DNA from: Delphinapterus leucas
Lineage: Eukaryota; Chordata; Mammalia; Artiodactyla; Monodontidae
Direction: 5' to 3'
NCBI RefSeq assembly: GCF_002288925.2
Contig: NW_022098069.1
Span: forward strand, 74,673,670 to 74,737,669
Length of the DNA: 64,000 bases
The notes under the pieces: generated by a model
What the model was told of the DNA's origin: nothing
Database searches by the model: none
The model's input: only the letters and a program-made list of their open reading frames with translations
Program-made: the position numbers and the translations under genes
Shown here: positions 60,606 to 64,000 of the stretch, in pieces
Layout of the letters: the number at the start of each line of letters is the position of its first letter
Position numbering within the stretch: position 1 is the first letter of the stretch

Positions 60606-62530
60606 CTTCAGTAATCTGATCCAAAGATACATTGGTCCTCTCATCCCACATCATGCTCTTCTGCTACGTTGAAGGCATCATGCTGATTAGAACTCGGAAA
60701 CAGTATGTAGGAAATGACTTAAATGCCTCAGAAACCCTCATAAAATTTCAAGAAGCTTGCACATGGTTGAAAGCTCTAGAATTTTAATAGCCTGGGAATA
60801 TTGATGTGTCCCATTCAAAGTGAAAGATAAATTGCTGCTTCTTGCATTCACCAAAGCTAAGAAAAAAGCAGACTACCCTTTGGATTAGGGAGGCAATGTA
60901 TACCATATCTAATTAAACTATTTTTTTTTTTTTTTTTTTTTTGGCTGCGTTGGGTCTTCGTTGCTGTGCATGGGCTTTCTCTAGTTGTGTTGAATGGGGG
61001 CTACTCTTCATTGTCGTGGACGAGCTTCTCATTGCGGTGGCTTCTCTTGTTGCGGAGCACGGGCTCTAGGTGCGTGGGCTTCAGTAGTTGTGGCACGGGG
61101 GCTCAGTAGTTGTGGCTCTCGGGCTCTAGAGCACAGGTTTAGTTATTGTGGTGCATGGGCTTAGTTGCTCCGTGGCACGTGGGATCTTCCTGGACCAGGG
61201 CTCAAACCCGTGTCCCCTGTATTGGCAGGTGGATTCTTAACCACTACACCACGAGGGAGGTCCCTGAGTAAACTTTTTTTTTCCAATGAGTAACCATTTT
61301 TTGCGTGACTCATAAGGTGGCCAGTTATGTGTGGGACCAACAGCAAAAGATGGCTTTAGAGATGCTTTGGGGTAACATGCAAGCTGCTCTATCACTTTAG
61401 CCTTGTGACCTAGTGGATACAATTGTATTAAAGTGTCTGCAACAGTTATGTATGTTCTATAGGAGCCTCTGCAGTCTCCAGGAGAATTGCATCACAGATC
61501 CTTTAGGTTTTGAAGAAGAGCTATACATTTTTCACAACTAATTATTCTCTTTTTAAGACAAAGTTTGATATTGGGCCCTGACCATGGAACAAAAAGTGAC
61601 ATGAGACCTAAGCTGTGCGTCACGAACTGGGTGTTACCCGAGCCACCAAGCAATAACAGAATGTGCAACAGCATTCTCTCTCATCAGGTGAAAGTTCATT
61701 TATGTGATCTCAGTCTCTAGAAGCCCTAAAGACACAGGAGTTTCAAGAGCAAGTGCTTAAACTCTCCATAGCACTTACTCCTGCTGCCTTGACATCTCTC
61801 ACTCAACTCACACCTATGCCTCACGGGTATACCTATTATTATCTGACTTAGGAAGAAAAAATTCAGACCTGGTTTACAGATGGTTCTGTATGATATTCAG
61901 GCACCAGCCAGAGTTTGATGCTGTAGCATTACCGTCTAACATAGGAGTGGTTAGGAAGGACAGTGGGGAACAAAACCTTCCAGTGGGCAGAATATCAAGC
62001 ATTATATCTTGTTGCTTATTTGTCTGGGAATAGATATGGATAGAAAAACAACCTACATGGATTCAAGGGAAATAGCTAACAGTTTATCCAAATGGTCAAG
62101 GACCTGGAAACGACACAGTTGGGCAATCAGTGACAAGGAGGGGTGGGGAAGAGATCCTGATCGCACCTTTGAAATGGGCACAGAATGTGAGGATATTTGT
62201 GACCCACACGCATGCTCACCACCAAATCACACCAACTACAGAGGTGGCTTTCAGTAATCAGGTGGATGAAATGACCTGTTCTGTGGATCTGTAAGCTTCT
62301 TTCCCTAGCAATCAATGCTAGTGCTTGCTTGATGGGATCATTAATGAAGTGCTCATGATGGCATCAAAGGAGATTATGCACCTTCAAAAGAAGACTTTTT
62401 TCTCACTGAGACTGGTCTGACCACTAGTATATTATGTCAACAGCAGAGGCCAGGGTTGAGTCCCAGATATGGCATGGTTCCTCATGAGAACCAGCTAGCC
62501 CCATGCGGCAGGTGGCTTACTTTGGTTTTC
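60606..62530 (+). pseudogene. ERV pol pseudogene (RT, RNase H, start of integrase)
   Basis: The RT active-site box, normally YVDD, here reads YVEG at 60665-60676 (context FCYVEGIMLI), so both catalytic Asp are lost. After the SINE, an RNase H active-site block WFTDGS lies at 61870-61887, followed by a frame change and a readable segment (SKWSRTWKRHSW near 62080-62115) typical of the RNase H C-terminus. Near 62440 a CQQQRPG block marks the zinc-binding part of integrase; the catalytic core is absent or unreadable. Frameshifts and stops occur throughout. It is an old fossil of a virus and no functional product is possible. Confidence 0.75.
60924..61262 (-). repeat. CHRL-type long tRNA-derived SINE
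   Basis: A minus-strand copy with an 18-T start (poly(A) tail), 'ggctgcgttgggtcttcgttgctg' and the 5' tRNA-like end at 61262. It reads CTCCCTCGTGGTGTAGTGG on the minus strand. It is inserted in the ERV pol remnant. A loose flank resemblance (TTAAACTA/GTAAACTT) could be a decayed duplication. Confidence 0.92.
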
Positions 62531-62560
62531 TTCCATCATTGAGGGATCAGTGATTTATCC

Positions 62561-63560
62561 TCATTAAAATATTGGATTTTTTATCTACAATGTTTCTGTT
62601 ATTATAACACATGGAGACAGGGTATATACACTGAATGAGTGACTGGTATATAGTGCTGTTTTCCCCAGAGCCAGAATACATGGAGATGGGAATCAAGGTG
62701 AGAATGACTCCATTCAAATATTACTCCATATAACTCACATGGCAAATTTTTTATTTAGAATGGGTACACGTCAAAAATTTATTTACCTTTTTAATAAAGG
62801 AATCAGCAAGATAATACAGCTAATTTATTGGAGAGGAGGAAAAGGATTATGTAGTTTATACTAAAATAATTTTTCTGAATTTGAGACAAAATTGGTCTAT
62901 GCCCTTAAGGGGGAATAGAGCCATAACATTTTTTTTAGATTAAAAGTAATGAACTATATCTTATTTATTAACAAAGAAATATGTCTACAATAGAATCTTA
63001 TATGAAAAGAGCAAGTACCAAAGTGATACACAAATGTTTGTTAAAATGTAGTGATATTTGCCTATATCTCTGTGTATGTATGCATGGAAAAACATCACAT
63101 GGCAAATTTATCTTCCTATCTCCATGTATTTGGGCTCTGTTTGTTGAGACGTCTTAGTTCCCAAGGGAGAAATGTTTCCCACAGGGAGCACAACATTGAT
63201 TCCATTGACCTGGAAGCAGAGATTTCCTTAGCTACTTTGGTATTCTCATGCCAATCAAATGGCAGGAGAGGTTGTCAATAACTGGCAAAAAAAGGTTGTC
63301 ACTGCATTGACTGGATTACTGATTCTGATTAAAGAGTAGTATGCTGCAACCTATTGACTAAGCACATCAGCTGTTTGAGGTTTTTTAAATCATAGAGTGA
63401 CCTAAACCTTTACTCCTGAAGTATATGAGTCATTAGTAGTCCTATCTGAAATTGAGTTGCATTAATTTTCCAGTAAGTTTTACTACTGGATATAAAATCT
63501 ATTGGGGAAGATAAAAATTATATGAGCAAAAAATAGATACATAATTACAAAATATAAGTG
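62561..63560 (+). other. Possible 3' continuation of the ERV remnant, uncertain
   Basis: Weak retroviral traits only: EPEYMEMGIKVRMTPFKYY (about 62670-62728) could be the C-terminal part of integrase, and VTALTGLLILI near 63297-63330 has a dUTPase-like look. No LTR was identified. I cannot exclude ordinary intergenic DNA. Confidence 0.3.
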
Positions 63561-63579
63561 TTATAAGAAGATAATAATG

Positions 63580-64000
63580 TGGAAACCAAGTTTTTAGATC
63601 AAGGGATCAGGGAAGAACTGAAAAAATAAACATCTAAGATGAGATCTTGATGATGTGCTTGGACTAGCATGGGGGAAGATTGGAGAAAGAGCATTCCAGG
63701 CAGAGTGAAATGCTGTGGAAAGTATTTCTCTTGGTTGAGGAATTGTATGAGGACTGATATGGTTGTAATGTGTGTGCCAGGGTGACAGTGGCAACAGCTG
63801 GGCTAGAGAAGTAGGCAAAAGCCAGGTCATGCAAGGGGTCATTCAAACTAGTGCAGAGTTGAGACCCCTTTTATTAGCTAGGAGAAGACTTGAGGGGTTT
63901 AAAGTAAAGGGATTGTAAGAAGCAATTTATGTTTTATAAAGATATTTTCTGCTGAGTATGGCAATTGGATTAAAGGTGGCAAGAATAGATAGTCAGAGGT
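63580..64000 (-). mobile_element. L2 fragment, runs off the window
   Basis: The reverse strand of L2 coding sequence is readable: 'gagaaagagcattccaggcagagtgaaatgctgtggaaag', then 'gagaagtaggcaaaagccaggtcatgcaaggg', the counterparts of blocks seen on the other strand at 17.8-18.1 kb. The 82-codon frame at 63594 is the decayed L2 protein. Confidence 0.8.

Larger units (their letters stand above)
60606..62560 (+). mobile_element. ERV-L-like endogenous retrovirus pol remnant
   Basis: An internal retroviral fragment, without recognisable LTRs in the window. RT, RNase H and the start of integrase occur in order and are split by a minus-strand SINE at 60924-61262. The class (ERV-L) is inferred from the style of the RNase H and integrase segments and from dUTPase-like sequence possibly following. 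It is strongly decayed and cannot encode a protein. Confidence 0.75.

Noticed and set aside
1..64000. CRISPR arrays, insertion sequences, operons or bacterial genes
   Set aside because: No regularly spaced repeats of that kind, and the content is that of a mammalian genome.

Overview
The window is mammalian nuclear DNA, almost certainly from a cetacean (whale or dolphin). The strongest sign is two tRNA-derived SINEs of the cetacean CHR-2 type (21024-21229 and 41359-41555). Each has A- and B-box-like sequence, a short poly(A) and a perfect 15-bp target-site duplication. Older CHR-1/CHRL-type SINEs shared across cetartiodactyls, a cetartiodactyl-style LINE-1 and a mariner of the kind found in ruminant and whale genomes agree with this. 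The assignment rests on recalled family sequences; no database search was possible.

I found no host protein-coding exon, tRNA, rRNA or other RNA gene. Open reading frames of recognisable origin all belong to transposable elements, and all of these are broken. The window looks like intergenic or intronic gene desert.

Layout: 1-4677 is the 3' two-thirds of a LINE-1 on the + strand, cut by the window edge. 4.7-16 kb is AT-rich DNA with a deleted Tigger transposon, a MaLR LTR and an old L1 (- strand). 16-24 kb holds MIR, an ERV LTR, L2, an MLT1 LTR, a CHR-2 SINE and more MIRs. 23.2-26.1 kb is a three-layer nest: a young L1 3' end inside a Tigger element inside an old L1. 26-44.8 kb is mostly non-repetitive, apart from one old L1 piece, MIR/L2 scraps and three SINE-related features near 41 kb. 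It contains several stretches that read like conserved non-coding elements, the best being about 39.88-40.74 kb. 44.8-60.6 kb is a large nest. An ancient + strand L1 carries a compound - strand L1 insertion (46.47-56.15 kb, including a 100-N gap), a CHRL SINE and a 1279-bp mariner. 60.6-62.6 kb is an ERV-L-like pol remnant split by a SINE, and the window ends in an L2 copy.

The elements do not work together as a pathway; the window records successive insertions. The order can be read from the nesting: L2, MIR and old L1 first; then Tigger, MaLR and ERV; then mariner and CHRL; then young L1 and CHR-2. I see no new biological system. The most useful observations are the compound L1 in one target-site duplication, a 65-bp tandem duplication that captured a SINE end, an unexplained pair of similar ~50-bp sequences 1.8 kb apart, and the CpG-retaining candidate regulatory tract near 40 kb.
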